Assembly: GCF_014653575.1 (NCBI RefSeq)
Contig: NZ_BNAQ01000003.1
Coordinates: 372,001-436,000 of the forward strand
Origin: Sphingomonas glacialis
GTDB taxonomy: Bacteria > Pseudomonadota > Alphaproteobacteria > Sphingomonadales > Sphingomonadaceae
DNA length: 64,000 nucleotides
Reading direction: 5' to 3'
Part shown: piece by piece, positions 17,572 to 27,700 of the stretch
How positions within the stretch are numbered: the first letter of the stretch is position 1
How the letters are laid out: each line of letters opens with the position of its first letter
The notes under the pieces: generated by a model
Told to the model about the DNA's origin: nothing
The model's database searches: none
The model's input: only the letters and a program-made list of their open reading frames with translations
Made by a program: the position numbers and the translations under genes

Positions 17572-18252
17572 TCACACCGCAGGGTAGCGCAGCCGTCCGA
17601 TGAAACGCGACAGGCTGGGGCGGAGCTCGGACTTGGTGACGAGCTTTGCCTTGGCGGTTTCGAACCGCAGGATCCCTTCGATCCGCCGCGCCAGGAACGC
17701 GCGCGTGTCGGCATAGCCATCGCTCTGGTCGTCGATAAAGACGGTGACGGTCGCGGCATAGACGCCCGCAAGGATCGCGCGCTTGGTATAATGATTATAG
17801 TCGGTCGCGGTGTCGCCCGCGGCGCGCCAGATGACGTCGGCCGCGTGCCAGCCGAGCTTGACCCCACGTGCGGCATTCTGCGGCAGCGCCAGGATGGCGA
17901 GCGCGCGGCGCAGCGCTTCGCGGTCGGGCGCGGTCTCGGCAAGGCGAGCTTCGACCAGCGCGGTGATCTTCTCGCGCACCTTCATCGTGCCGCGCGCTTC
18001 GGGCGGAACGCGCACCAGCATAGTGGAGTCGACATGCGCGAACCACGCCGCGATCATGTCGACCGCACCGCCGGGAAAGGCGAGCCGCGCGACGTCGCGA
18101 TCGACGCCGGCGCCATCGGCGGCCATGTCGCGCGCGGCATCGCCCCACCCGTCAAAGCCCGCATTGCTGGCAATGGCAGGCGCGAGCGCCGCGCGGATTT
18201 CGTCGAGCGTCGCGTCGTCGAGCGAGGCGGTTGGTGCGATCGAGTCTGTCAT
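17572..18252 (-). CDS. COQ9 family protein (ubiquinone biosynthesis)
   Basis: The 226-residue, mainly helical protein matches the COQ9 plan: an N-terminal helical part, VREKITALVEARL, the AADVIWRAAGDTATDYNHYTKRAILAGVYAATV block that is the most conserved region of the family, and a C-terminal amphipathic helix. COQ9 is a lipid-binding helper of the quinone hydroxylase step in mitochondria and alphaproteobacteria. It is near, but not in operon with, feoAB; ubiH lies about 44 kb away. Confidence 0.9.
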   Translation of the reverse strand: MTDSIAPTASLDDATLDEIRAALAPAIASNAGFDGWGDAARDMAADGAGVDRDVARLAFPGGAVDMIAAWFAHVDSTMLVRVPPEARGTMKVREKITALVEARLAETAPDREALRRALAILALPQNAARGVKLGWHAADVIWRAAGDTATDYNHYTKRAILAGVYAATVTVFIDDQSDGYADTRAFLARRIEGILRFETAKAKLVTKSELRPSLSRFIGRLRYPAV

Positions 18253-18261
18253 GCCTGCTAT

Positions 18262-19155
18262 CTAGGCGCGTGGACGCCGACTGACCAGTACGAGTGCGAT
18301 CGCAACGAGCACCGCGCCGACCAAATCGGGCAGCCCCAGCCGCTCGCCATAGACGATCCAGCCGATCGTCCCTGCGACCACCGGCTGCGTCAGCAAACCG
18401 AGCCCGACGGTCAGCGGCGGCAAGCGGCCGAGCGCATAGATCATCAGCCCTTGGCCGATGATCTGGCTGACCAGCGCAAGGCCGATCAGCGGGGTCCAGT
18501 CGGTCGGCAGGATCTTCTCGCCCATCACCAGCGCAAAGCCGAGCAGCGGCAGCACGCTCGCGAGCGTCGACAGCGCCAGCGCGGGGAGCGGCGCCATCGT
18601 CGCGCGCGCGCGCGCCATCAGGATGAAATAGCCGGTATAGAGGATGCCCGCGGTCAGGCAGAGCAGGTCGCCCGCGAGATGACGCGGATCGAGCTGGTAC
18701 GACCGCCCCATCAGCAGCCCAGCGCCGATCGTCGCGAGCCCAAGCGCCACGCCCTGGACTCGCGTCGGCCAAGCGCGCGCGACGAGAAAGCCGTAGAGTG
18801 GGAACATCAACGTCGCCGAATTGCCGAACAGCGTGGCATTGGCGAGCGTCGTGCGCAGGATCCCGAGATGCCAGCTGCCGAGATCGGCGGCAAAGCACAG
18901 CCCGCCGATCGCGATGATTCCCCACAGTGCGCGCGGCACTTCGCGCGGTCGCCAGCCCGTCGCCAGCGCGGCGCCGGCAAGGATCGGCGCGGCCAGCGTG
19001 ATCCGCCAGAACGCCGATGCGATCGGCCCGGTATCGGCGAGGCGGACGAACCACGGCCCGAAGGCGAGTGCGGCATTGGCAACGATCAAAGCGAGCAGCG
19101 GGAGCACCGCCGTTTCGGCAGCGACAGATTTTCTTTTCGGCAAACGCGGGTGCAT
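18262..19155 (-). CDS. DMT superfamily transporter (EamA domains)
   Basis: The 297-residue protein has about ten membrane helices in two EamA repeats (first from LPLLALIVANAALAFGPWFVRL, second from GDLLCLTAGILYTGYFIL). Such proteins export metabolites, often amino acids or nucleobases; substrate unknown. The start at 19155 follows an AGGGGG sequence about five bases upstream; the longer ORF start at 19212 lacks a signal. It is divergent from the Old Yellow Enzyme gene, with about 50 bp between starts. Confidence 0.9.
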   Translation of the reverse strand: MHPRLPKRKSVAAETAVLPLLALIVANAALAFGPWFVRLADTGPIASAFWRITLAAPILAGAALATGWRPREVPRALWGIIAIGGLCFAADLGSWHLGILRTTLANATLFGNSATLMFPLYGFLVARAWPTRVQGVALGLATIGAGLLMGRSYQLDPRHLAGDLLCLTAGILYTGYFILMARARATMAPLPALALSTLASVLPLLGFALVMGEKILPTDWTPLIGLALVSQIIGQGLMIYALGRLPPLTVGLGLLTQPVVAGTIGWIVYGERLGLPDLVGAVLVAIALVLVSRRPRA

Positions 19156-19205
19156 GCTGCCCCCTAGCTTCCTATCTGGGGCGCGTCTCAGCAAAAGGAC
19201 TCCGC

Positions 19206-20294
19206 ATGCCAAGTCTGTTCGATCCCATCCAGCTCGGTGCGATCCACGCCCCCAACCGCATCCTGATGGCCCCGCTGACGCGCGGCCGCGCCACCAAGGC
19301 GCATGTGCCGACCGAGATGATGGCCGAATATTACACGCAGCGCGCCAGCGCCGGCCTGATCATCTCGGAAGCCACCGGGATCAGCCAGGAAGGCCTTGGC
19401 TGGCCGTTCGCGCCGGGCCTGTGGACCGACGAGCAGGTCGAGGCGTGGAAGCCCGTCACCGATTCGGTCCATGCCGCGGGCGGCCGGATCATCGTCCAGA
19501 TGTGGCATATGGGGCGCCAGGTGCATTCGTCGGTGATCGGCGGACAGCCGGTGTCGTCGTCGGCCACTGCGACGGCGGGCCAGGCGCACACCTACGAAGG
19601 CAAGCAGGATTTCGAGACGGCGCGTCCACTCGAGCTCGACGAGATTCCGCGCCTGCTCGCCGATTACGAACTGGCGACCAAGAATGCGCTGGCCGCTGGG
19701 TTCGACGGCGTCCAGATTCACGGCGCGAACGGCTATCTGATCGACCAGTTCCTGCGCGACAACGCCAATTTCCGCGATGACATCTATGGCGGCTCGATCG
19801 AGAATCGCATCCGCCTGATGCGCGAAGTGACCGAGCGCGTCGCCAGCGTCGCGGGTGCCGACCGCACGTCGATCCGCCTGTCGCCCAATGGCGATTCGCA
19901 GGGCGTCGACGACAGCAATCCCAAGGCGCTGTTTGTCGCTGCGGCCAAGGCGCTCGACGAGATCGGCATCGCCTTCCTCGAACTGCGTGAGCCCGGCCCC
20001 GACGGCACGTTCGGCCGCACCGACGTTCCCAAGCTCTCGCCCGAAATCCGCGAGGCGTTCTCGAACCCGCTCGTGCTGAACTCAGACTATCGCAGCGTCG
20101 AAGAGGCGCAGGCGGCGATCGATTCGGGCGTCGCCGATGCGATCGCGTTCGGCCGCACCTTCATCAGCAATCCCGATCTGCCCGAGCGTCTGCGCACCGG
20201 CGCACCGCTCGCCGCGGATAACCCGCGGACGTGGTACAGCCAGGGCGCCGAGGGGTATATCGACTATCCGGCGCTGGAAACCGCCGAAGCCTGA
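19206..20294 (+). CDS. Old Yellow Enzyme family alkene reductase
   Basis: The 362-residue TIM-barrel flavoprotein has the OYE substrate-binding pair in QIHGANGYLIDQFL (His and Asn), and the family segments MAPLTRGRA at the N-terminus, FRDDIYGGSIENR in the middle and IAFGRTFISNPDLPERL at the C-terminus. These FMN enzymes use NAD(P)H to reduce activated alkenes or nitro compounds. AAAGGA lies eight bases before the ATG. Closest known groups are NemA/xenobiotic reductases; the natural substrate is not known. Confidence 0.93.
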   Translation: MPSLFDPIQLGAIHAPNRILMAPLTRGRATKAHVPTEMMAEYYTQRASAGLIISEATGISQEGLGWPFAPGLWTDEQVEAWKPVTDSVHAAGGRIIVQMWHMGRQVHSSVIGGQPVSSSATATAGQAHTYEGKQDFETARPLELDEIPRLLADYELATKNALAAGFDGVQIHGANGYLIDQFLRDNANFRDDIYGGSIENRIRLMREVTERVASVAGADRTSIRLSPNGDSQGVDDSNPKALFVAAAKALDEIGIAFLELREPGPDGTFGRTDVPKLSPEIREAFSNPLVLNSDYRSVEEAQAAIDSGVADAIAFGRTFISNPDLPERLRTGAPLAADNPRTWYSQGAEGYIDYPALETAEA

Positions 20295-20309
20295 ACGAAA
20301 GCGTGCGGC

Positions 20310-20338
20310 GGCGCGGCGGGGTTTAAAACCGCCGCGCC
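20310..20338. terminator. Strong convergent hairpin between OYE gene and TIGR02186 gene
   Basis: A perfect 10-bp stem GGCGCGGCGG/CCGCCGCGCC with a 9-base loop lies between two convergent genes. It includes the stop codon of the TIGR02186 gene on the minus strand. There is no long T run on either side, so it could stop transcription only weakly or protect mRNA ends. Confidence 0.5.
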
Positions 20339-21105
20339 ACCACACCGGCACCCCAGCCGAACAGCACCGACAGCGCTACCGCGGCCAGCCCATAAAGCAC
20401 CGACTGCCGCTCGGCCGATCGCGCGACGAAGCGCTCGAAGCCCGATTTGCGGATTTCGATATCGCGCGTCGCCGCCGCGAGCACGCGCCCGTCGCGGATC
20501 AGGAAGGTTTCGGCGGTGAACCGCCCGACCGGCACGCGTGCGGGGATCGTCACGCGTGCGCGATAGAGCACGCCGTCGGTGATCTCGACCGCGCCCGGTG
20601 CCTCGAGGTACAGGCCCGTGCGTGTCTTCAATTCGACCAGTCCGCGCGCGAAGCGATCCTGCTCCTGTAGCGGCGCGCTCGAGGCCGGCGAAAGCTGCAG
20701 GCTCGACAGCCCAAGCTCGTAGATCGCGCGCGTCCGCGCATCGAGCATCCGCGCGATCGGCTTGGACGAGGCGATCGCGTAAAAGCTGGGTGCCGAGCGA
20801 TATCGCAGGCGACTGGCGTTGACCCACATCAGCCCGGCCAGCTTCTGTTTCTCGCGCACCAGGATCGATTGGACCGGCCCCTTCACCACCACGACGATGT
20901 CGGTGGGCTTGTCGTCGTCGGGCAAGCGGCCGCCGGGATAGAGAATCGCGCCGAACAGCAGCAAATTGGCGCCGGTAAAGCTGTACTGGATCTCGATGTC
21001 GCGCTGCGACACGTCGGGGACGAGCACGGGCTTCGCGGCTGGCCGCGATGCGGATTGCGCCATCAGCAGCGGCGCGGCGGCCAGCACGATCCAGCCGCGT
21101 CTCAC
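20323..21105 (-). CDS. TIGR02186 (Alph_Pro_TM) family membrane protein
   Basis: The 260-residue protein has a signal peptide (RRGWIVLAAAPLLMAQS), a long periplasmic part and one C-terminal membrane helix (VLYGLAAVALSVLFGWGAGVVARRF). The IEIQYSFTGANLLLFGAI segment is characteristic of this alphaproteobacterial family. A GTG start overlaps the stop of the TauE/SafE gene (GTGA), so the two are translated together. The family commonly sits with TauE transporters; its exact role is unknown. Confidence 0.88.
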   Translation of the reverse strand: MRRGWIVLAAAPLLMAQSASRPAAKPVLVPDVSQRDIEIQYSFTGANLLLFGAILYPGGRLPDDDKPTDIVVVVKGPVQSILVREKQKLAGLMWVNASRLRYRSAPSFYAIASSKPIARMLDARTRAIYELGLSSLQLSPASSAPLQEQDRFARGLVELKTRTGLYLEAPGAVEITDGVLYRARVTIPARVPVGRFTAETFLIRDGRVLAAATRDIEIRKSGFERFVARSAERQSVLYGLAAVALSVLFGWGAGVVARRF

Positions 21106-22016
21106 GACAGCTCGACCGAATAGATCTCATCGGGCCGCCAGCCGAGCCCGAGCGCGATCCGCCCCGCGACGAGCAGGACGATCACCGCGAGCGCGAGCCG
21201 CAGATATTCGGGCTTCACGCGCGCAGCGAACCGCGCGCCGATCTGCGCGCCAGCGACCGATCCGAGCAGCAGCAAGGCGGCGAGCACGATGTCGACGGCC
21301 TTGGTCGTCGTGGCATGCACCATCGTCGCCATCGCGGTGACGAACAGCGTCTGGAACAGCGAGGTGCCGACCACCACCTGCGTTGTCATGCCAAGTAGAT
21401 AGAGCATCGCGGGTACGAGGATGAAACCGCCGCCGACGCCGAGCAGGATCGTCAGGATGCCGACGCCGAAACCAAGCAACAATGGCGCGAAGGGCGAGAT
21501 GTAGAGCCCCGAACGGTAGAAGCGCGTCCGCATCGGCAGTGCCGCGACGAGCGGATGATGGCGGCGTTTACGCGGCTTGGGCGCCTCGCCGCTGCGCATC
21601 CGGCGGATCGCGCCCCACGATTCGGTCGCCATCATGCTGCCGATCGAGCCGAGCAGCAGGACGTAGACGATCGCGATCACCGTATCGATCTGGCCGCTCG
21701 CTTGCAGCAAGCGGAAGATCCAGCCGCCGAACACCGCGCCGACCAGCCCGCCCGCAACGAGGAAGCCCCCCATCTTGAAATCGACGCCCTTGCGCCGGAC
21801 ATGCGCGAACACCCCCGACACGCTCGCGCCGGTCACCTGGCTCGCGGCCGAGGCGGCGGCGACGGTCGGCGGGATGCCATAGACGATCAGCAGCGGCGTG
21901 GTGAGGAACCCGCCGCCGACGCCGAACATCCCCGACAACAGCCCGACGCCGCCGCCGAGCAGCACGATCACGAGCGCGTTTACCGAAAGATTGGCGATGG
22001 GCAGGTAGATGTCCAT
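21102..22016 (-). CDS. TauE/SafE family sulfite/organosulfur exporter
   Basis: The 304-residue protein has about eight membrane helices and two TauE motifs, GMFGVGGGFLTTPLLI and LLGVGGGFILVPAML. A long cytoplasmic loop in the middle contains basic residues. TauE/SafE proteins move sulfite, sulfoacetate or related anions. It is the first gene of a two-gene operon with the TIGR02186 protein. A second, unrelated TauE/SafE gene lies at 48.8 kb. Confidence 0.92.
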   Translation of the reverse strand: MDIYLPIANLSVNALVIVLLGGGVGLLSGMFGVGGGFLTTPLLIVYGIPPTVAAASAASQVTGASVSGVFAHVRRKGVDFKMGGFLVAGGLVGAVFGGWIFRLLQASGQIDTVIAIVYVLLLGSIGSMMATESWGAIRRMRSGEAPKPRKRRHHPLVAALPMRTRFYRSGLYISPFAPLLLGFGVGILTILLGVGGGFILVPAMLYLLGMTTQVVVGTSLFQTLFVTAMATMVHATTTKAVDIVLAALLLLGSVAGAQIGARFAARVKPEYLRLALAVIVLLVAGRIALGLGWRPDEIYSVELS

Positions 22017-22064
22017 TGCCCACCAGCGTTAGCCGCTCAGGGAGCGTGCGCAAAGCACGGCGTG

Positions 22065-23180
22065 TCAGAAATCGCTGCCGAGCGTCAGCGCCGGGCCCGA
22101 TCCCGGGCGCGCTCCTCCGGCAATGCGCTCGCGCCAGTCGAGCGCGAGCCGCACCGATTGCTTGCCGAGCGGCAGCGCGACGCCGAGCGACGGCCCGATG
22201 TCGAGCCGCGTCGCACCGCGCTGCGCACCGCCCCATACGCCCGCCCCGAGATCGAAGCGGACTTTGCCAAGGGTCGCGATCGGATGCGTGACGCGCGCCG
22301 CGCCATCGACATACGGCTCGGTCTGCGTGCGCCGGATGAGTCCTGCCTGCACATAGGTCTCGAAGCGGACGCCGGGTGAAACCGTCACCGGTCCAACCCC
22401 GCCGACCACGCCGACACCGGGCCCGCCTTGCCCGCCCGCCAGTGCGAAGCGGTGCTCGGCGACGACGCGCAGTGGCAGACGAGTCGGTTGCCATTCGACG
22501 CCGACCGAGGCTTCGCGCAACCCGCTGCCGAGTGGCGACGTCACGCGGCCGACAAGCGCGATGCGATGGTGTCGGTCGAGCGCATAGACCAGCCGAGCGC
22601 CGGCCTGCGATCCTCCGAGCTGTCCGCCAAGTGCGCCGGACGCGAGCCCTGACCCGCCGCGCGCGGCAAGCCAGGCACTGCCCGACCAGCGCGAGGGCGC
22701 ATGCGTTGGCACCGCGCCAGCGGCACTGTCGGGCAGACCCGCAATCAGCGCCGTCGACCTGGGCTCGAGCGCGGCACCAGCTTGGCCGGCGGGGCTGGGC
22801 AGGGGGCGGTGGCTGAGGAGGCGATCTGCGGGCGGGGCATCGGCGCTCTTCGGCGGCTGGTTGGGACTTGGTCGGCGATAGGGGGCGAGCGACCGCGCTG
22901 CGATAGGATTGTGCGGTGCCCGGTATCGGGGCGCCCGATATCGGAGTGCCGGCACGCGTGTCGCGATGTGCGCACTCCGTCTCGCCGCGGGATGCGATCC
23001 CGGCATCGGCATCGGCATCACCGGCAGCGACGATCGTTTGATCCCGAGCGAGCGCGCGATCAGCGATGGCGCTGCGATCGGTGCGGGCTGCGGCCAGACC
23101 ATCGCGAGCCGCGCCGCGATCCATCCGACCGCCAGGACGCCGAGAAAGCGCAGAGGACGCCCGCGTCCTTGAACGCTCAA
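22065..23180 (-). CDS. Probable outer-membrane beta-barrel protein (NfrA C-domain-like)
   Basis: The mature part alternates polar and hydrophobic residues and ends in phenylalanine (LTLGSDF), typical of outer-membrane barrels. The last 200 residues (ASVGVEWQPTRLPLRVV... to ...DWRERIAGG) resemble the C-terminal barrel of the phage N4 receptor NfrA. The N-terminal half is rich in Pro, Arg and Ala, with no clear domain. The first gene of the pair is an NfrB-like glycosyltransferase. A TTG start overlaps its stop (TTGA) and gives a hydrophobic leader LRFLGVLAVGWIAARLAMV; the first ATG is at 23102. Assignment is by reading only. Confidence 0.6.
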   Translation of the reverse strand: MSVQGRGRPLRFLGVLAVGWIAARLAMVWPQPAPIAAPSLIARSLGIKRSSLPVMPMPMPGSHPAARRSAHIATRVPALRYRAPRYRAPHNPIAARSLAPYRRPSPNQPPKSADAPPADRLLSHRPLPSPAGQAGAALEPRSTALIAGLPDSAAGAVPTHAPSRWSGSAWLAARGGSGLASGALGGQLGGSQAGARLVYALDRHHRIALVGRVTSPLGSGLREASVGVEWQPTRLPLRVVAEHRFALAGGQGGPGVGVVGGVGPVTVSPGVRFETYVQAGLIRRTQTEPYVDGAARVTHPIATLGKVRFDLGAGVWGGAQRGATRLDIGPSLGVALPLGKQSVRLALDWRERIAGGARPGSGPALTLGSDF

Positions 23181-24556
23181 TGTTCGGAACCCGGCTCGGT
23201 CCGTTCTATTGCACCTGGAAAGACATGGCTGGTCTTGTCCCACCGCAGCGCGGTACCGCGCAACGATCGGACATACGCCGTCATGGCGCTCCGCGCCGCG
23301 AGCAGCGCGACATAGTTGCTGACCAGCGCGCGGGGCAGGGACCATAGCGCTTCGCGCCAGCCATAGGCGGCGCCGGTCGCGGCCGCGCGCCAGACGAGCC
23401 GCCAGGCCAACAACGCGCCGTTCAGGTGCAGCAGCGCCAGCATCGCCGCGGAGGGCGCCGCCGCCGCCCGTCCGGCGAGCGCGTGCGCCACCAACGCAAC
23501 ACCCCAGGCGATAAAAGCGGTATAGGCGACGAACAGCACCAGCACTGCGAGCGGTGCGCGCCGATCGCGCATCCGCATCCAATGGTCGCGCCAATCGAGC
23601 GCGCCCCCCCAGCCGATCCGGTCCCAGCCGGCCAGCGCGATGCCCGTCATCCACCGCGCCTTCTGCCGTACCGCGGTAGGTACCGTCGCCGGGAAATACG
23701 CGCGGACCGCAACGAGCTTGCCATCTGCGCGGACACGCGCGAGCACGCCGCGTCCGCCGAGCGTGGCGATCAGCAAGCCGAGTTCGTAATCCTCGACGAT
23801 CGAGCCCGCGTCGAACGGCAAACCGTCGCGCGCGGCTGCGATCCGACCGAGCATCTGGCGTTCGATCGCGCAGCCGACCCCGGCGAGCGGAAGCCCGACC
23901 CCGAGCGCCTGGCGCACCACCATTTGCCGGCTGTGTGCGTCGGCGAATTCGTCGGCATAGTGCCCCGAGACGAGCGGCGCACCGCGATCGACCAACGGCA
24001 GCACCGGGAGCTGGACGACGGCATAGCGCCCGATCAGCGCATCGAAAACGCGCAGTTCGCCGGGGTGGACCAGATCCTCGGCGTCATGCAGCACGACCGC
24101 GGCGACGGGTACGCCGTCACGCGCTTCGTCGCGCTCGAGCGCGCGCCAAACGGCGTTGAGGCAATCGGCTTTGGTGGTCGGTCCGGGGCGGCTGTTGATG
24201 ACCAGCCGTACGCGCGGATCACACGCCGCCACTGCTGCGACCGCGTCGATCGTCGCGCGGTCGTTTGGGTAGGTCCCGACATACAGGCGGTAATCCTCAT
24301 GCTCGAACCGCGCGAGCGCGCTGCGCAGCATCGCGCCGATCACCGTCGACTCGTCCCACGCCGCAACGAACACCGCGATCCGGCGCGGCGGCGTTTGCCG
24401 ATACGCATCGAGCGTCCGCGGCAAAGCGGGACGGCGGCGAGTCAGCGTGATCCAGATCCAGCCGATATCGATCGCTAGGTCGTCACAGCCGCCGACGAGG
24501 AAACCGATCGCCGCGAACACGACCGTTTCGCGCGCGATCGCATCGATCGCGAACAT
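23177..24556 (-). CDS. NfrB-like membrane glycosyltransferase (family 2)
   Basis: The 459-residue protein has a GT2 domain with LHDAEDLVHP (DxD-like), the acceptor Asp region EDYELG and the QxxRW-type motif RQKARWMTG, flanked by membrane helices at the N-terminus and two or more at the C-terminus. This layout and the ALRWDKTSH end match NfrB of the phage N4 receptor/glycan system. Unlike E. coli NfrB it has no C-terminal MshEN c-di-GMP domain. The Met at 24556 has AGGA seven bases upstream, so the longer ORF start at 24646 is rejected. It probably assembles or transfers a secreted glycan. Confidence 0.8.
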   Translation of the reverse strand: MFAIDAIARETVVFAAIGFLVGGCDDLAIDIGWIWITLTRRRPALPRTLDAYRQTPPRRIAVFVAAWDESTVIGAMLRSALARFEHEDYRLYVGTYPNDRATIDAVAAVAACDPRVRLVINSRPGPTTKADCLNAVWRALERDEARDGVPVAAVVLHDAEDLVHPGELRVFDALIGRYAVVQLPVLPLVDRGAPLVSGHYADEFADAHSRQMVVRQALGVGLPLAGVGCAIERQMLGRIAAARDGLPFDAGSIVEDYELGLLIATLGGRGVLARVRADGKLVAVRAYFPATVPTAVRQKARWMTGIALAGWDRIGWGGALDWRDHWMRMRDRRAPLAVLVLFVAYTAFIAWGVALVAHALAGRAAAAPSAAMLALLHLNGALLAWRLVWRAAATGAAYGWREALWSLPRALVSNYVALLAARSAMTAYVRSLRGTALRWDKTSHVFPGAIERTEPGSEH

Positions 24557-24689
24557 GACCCATCCTGCCCCCAAGACCGGCTCCCCCCGACGACCCTGGC
24601 CTTTCAGCCACCCCTCCCCGAGTCGTTCTTCGTGATTTTCCAACAAGTTCGTGGTTTAATCAAGGGGACCGCGCTATGACGGACCGTCG

Positions 24690-24719
24690 TTGTGCTCGCA
24701 CGCCGCGTCGCCCTATAAG
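24690..24719 (+). promoter_or_regulatory. Candidate sigma-70-type promoter for the alpha-2-macroglobulin gene
   Basis: TTGTGC and TATAAG are separated by 18 bases, 32 bp before the start codon at 24752. A GGGGAAG ribosome site follows five bases before ATG. The region is shared with the divergent NfrB-like gene. The match is reasonable by eye but untested. Confidence 0.35.
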
Positions 24720-24751
24720 GCGATGCGAAGCGGCTTCGGGGGGAAGATGCG

Positions 24752-27700
24752 ATGAAGCTGGGTTTCCGAATCGCCTTGCTCGCTTTGGTCTGCGTCCCGT
24801 TCGCCGCGTTCGGCGATGCGAGCCCGCAGGTCATCCTCGCCACCCCCGGTATCGGCGACGGCGCGATCGAGCGTTTTACCGCGCGCTTCAACCAGCCGAT
24901 GGTGCCCTTGGGCGATCCGCGTGCGGCCGCGCCGTTCGACGTGACCTGCGCGGTTTCCGGGCAAGGGCGCTGGGTCGACCCACAAACCTTCGTCTATGAT
25001 TTCGCGAGCGGCCTGCCCGGCGGCACGACGTGCAAATTCGCGCTGCGCAAGGGGCTCAAGAGCGTTTCAGGCTATGCCGCGACGGGGCAGAGCGAGTTCA
25101 CCGTCGACGCCGGCGGGCCGGTCGCGCGCGCGATCCTGCCGGGTGGGGATTCGGACGAGATCGAGGAGGACCAGACCTTCCTCGTCGCGGCCAATCTGCC
25201 CGCCACCCCCGCCTCGGTCGCCGCCAACGCCTATTGCGCGATCAAGGGGATCGGCGAGAAGATCCCGGTCGACGTGCTCCCCGTCGATTTGCCCGGCAAG
25301 CTGCTTGGCGAGATGGGCACCGAGAATTGGAACGTCCGCAGTTTCCTCGAGAGCGGTGGCTTGCCCGCCGCGATCCCGGCACCGGCCGATCGCGCGAAGG
25401 CCTATGCCGGCGTCACCGCGCTGAAGTGCCGCCGCCCGCTGCCGCCCGGCGCCGATGTCGCCTTGGTGTGGGGTGCGAGCATCGCTGGCGCTGGTGGCAA
25501 GACCGCCGGCACTGACCAGCGCTTCGATTTCAGCGTCCGCAAACCCTTCACCGCGCGCTTCGAATGCTCGCGCGTCAACGCCGCCGCGGGTTGCAACCCG
25601 GTCGAGAAGGCGTGGGTGCGTTTCTCCGCGCCGGTGCCGAGCGAGCTTGCCAAGCAGGTCCGCATCGAGACCGCCGACGGCAAAGTGCTGACGCCGACGC
25701 TGTTCGACTCGAGCTCTGACACAGAGCGTGGCGATGCGAAGACCAAGGCGACGATTTCCGCGGTCGGCTTCAAGAGCCCGCTGCCGCAGGCGCAGACCGG
25801 CAAGGTCGTGCTGCCGGCGGGCGTCAAGGACGAGAGCGGTCGACCACTGTCGAACGCCGAGCGCTTCCCGCTCGCCGTGCGCTTCGATGCCGCCCCGCCG
25901 CTCGTCAAATTCGCCGCGTCGTTCGGCATTCTCGAATCGAAGCAGGGCGGCGTGCTGCCCGTCACCGTCCGCAACGTCGAGCCAGCGCTCCAGTGCACCA
26001 ACGTCACGATCGGCGGGCAGGCGCTGCGCGTCGATGGCTCGGACGGCAAGATCGCGCAGTGGCTGCGCACCGTCGGCCATGCCGACGACGAGGCCAGTCA
26101 CGAGGAAACGCGCGGCAAGGAGAAGGTGCGGATCAACGACACCGGTGCCAAGTCGATCCTCGCCGGCGAGGGTGCGCCGATGAAGATCGGCCTGCCCGGC
26201 AAGGGCAAGGATTTCGAAGTCGTCGGCCTGCCGCTCGGCGGCGGCAAGCCCGGTTTCTATGTCGTCGAACTCGCGAGCCCGGTGCTCGGCCAGGCATTGC
26301 TCGGGCGCAAGGCGCCGCGCTACGTCGCGACCGCCGCGCTCGTCACCAACATGAGCGTCCACTTCAAATGGGGTCGCGCGGCGAGTCTCGCCTGGGTCAC
26401 CGCGCTCGACACCGGCAAGCCCGTCGCCGATGCCGAGGTGCACGTCACCGACAGCTGCACCGGCAAATTGCTCGCGCGCGGCATCACCGACAAGAATGGC
26501 GGGCTCAACGTGCCGCCAGGGCTGCCCGAGCCCGAAGCGTATGGCGGCTCGTGCGACGGCGGGTCGAGCCCGCTGATGGTCTCGGCGCGTGCCGGCGACG
26601 ATTTCAGCTTCACGCTGACCGATTGGGGCAAGGGCATCCGCCCGTATGATTTCGACCTGCCCTATGGCTATTCGGCTCGCGGCGAGTTCCTCCACACCGT
26701 GTTCGACCGCGCGCTCGTCCGCCAGGGCGAGACGGTCCATATGAAGCACATCCTGCGCACTTCGGTGGCGAGCGGCTTCGGCTTTGCGCCGGGCGTGACG
26801 GGAACGCTGCGGCTGCAGCATCGCGGTTCGGACACGCAGTTCGACCTGCCGCTGACGATCGACGCGAACGGCATCGGCGAGAATGAATGGACCGCCCCCG
26901 CGGGCGCGCCGATGGGCGAGTACGACCTGTCGGTGATCGCGGACAACCGCACGATCGAGACCGGCCAGTCGTTCAAGGTCGACGAATACAAGCTGCCGAC
27001 GATGCGCGCGACCGTGACCGGCCCGAAGGACGCCGCGATCCGCCCGATCAGCCTCGCGCTCGACCTGTTCGTCGGATATTTGTCGGGCGGCGGCGCATCG
27101 AACCTGCCGGTCGACATGCGAATCGGCTATTTCGCGCATGAGGGCACGCCCGACGGCTACGAAAGCTACAGCTTCGGCGGCAAGGCGATCGTCGAGGGCA
27201 CCAAGCCGCTCAACGGCGATGGCGAGGAGGAGCAGGCAACGCTCCCGCCGACGCAGACGCTCCCCTCGACGCTCGGCGGCGACGGGACGGGCAAGCAGAC
27301 GGTGTCGATCCCGCAGACGCTCGACGGCGTCACCGACATGCTCGTCGAGATGGACTATCAGGACGCCAATGGCGAAGTGCTGACCGCCTCGAAGCGGATC
27401 CCGATCTTCCCGAGCGCGGTGCAATTGGGCGTCAAGACCGACGGCTGGCTGATGAAGCAGGACGATCTGCGGCTGCGCTTCGTCGCGCTCGATACCGCGG
27501 GCAAGCCGCTCGCCAACCAGGCGATCTCGGTCGCGCTCTACAGCCGGCAGATCCTGACGGCGCGACGCCGGCTGATCGGCGGCTTCTATGCGTACGACAA
27601 CCGCATGAAGACCGAGAAGCTCAGCCAGACCTGCAGCGCGACGACCGATGCGCAGGGGCTGGCGACGTGCAAGCTCGACCCCGGCATTTCGGGCGAAGTC

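Noticed and set aside
17119..19167. A 682-residue plus-strand frame over feoA, COQ9 and the EamA gene
   Set aside because: Antisense shadow with no domain; sense genes are all clear.
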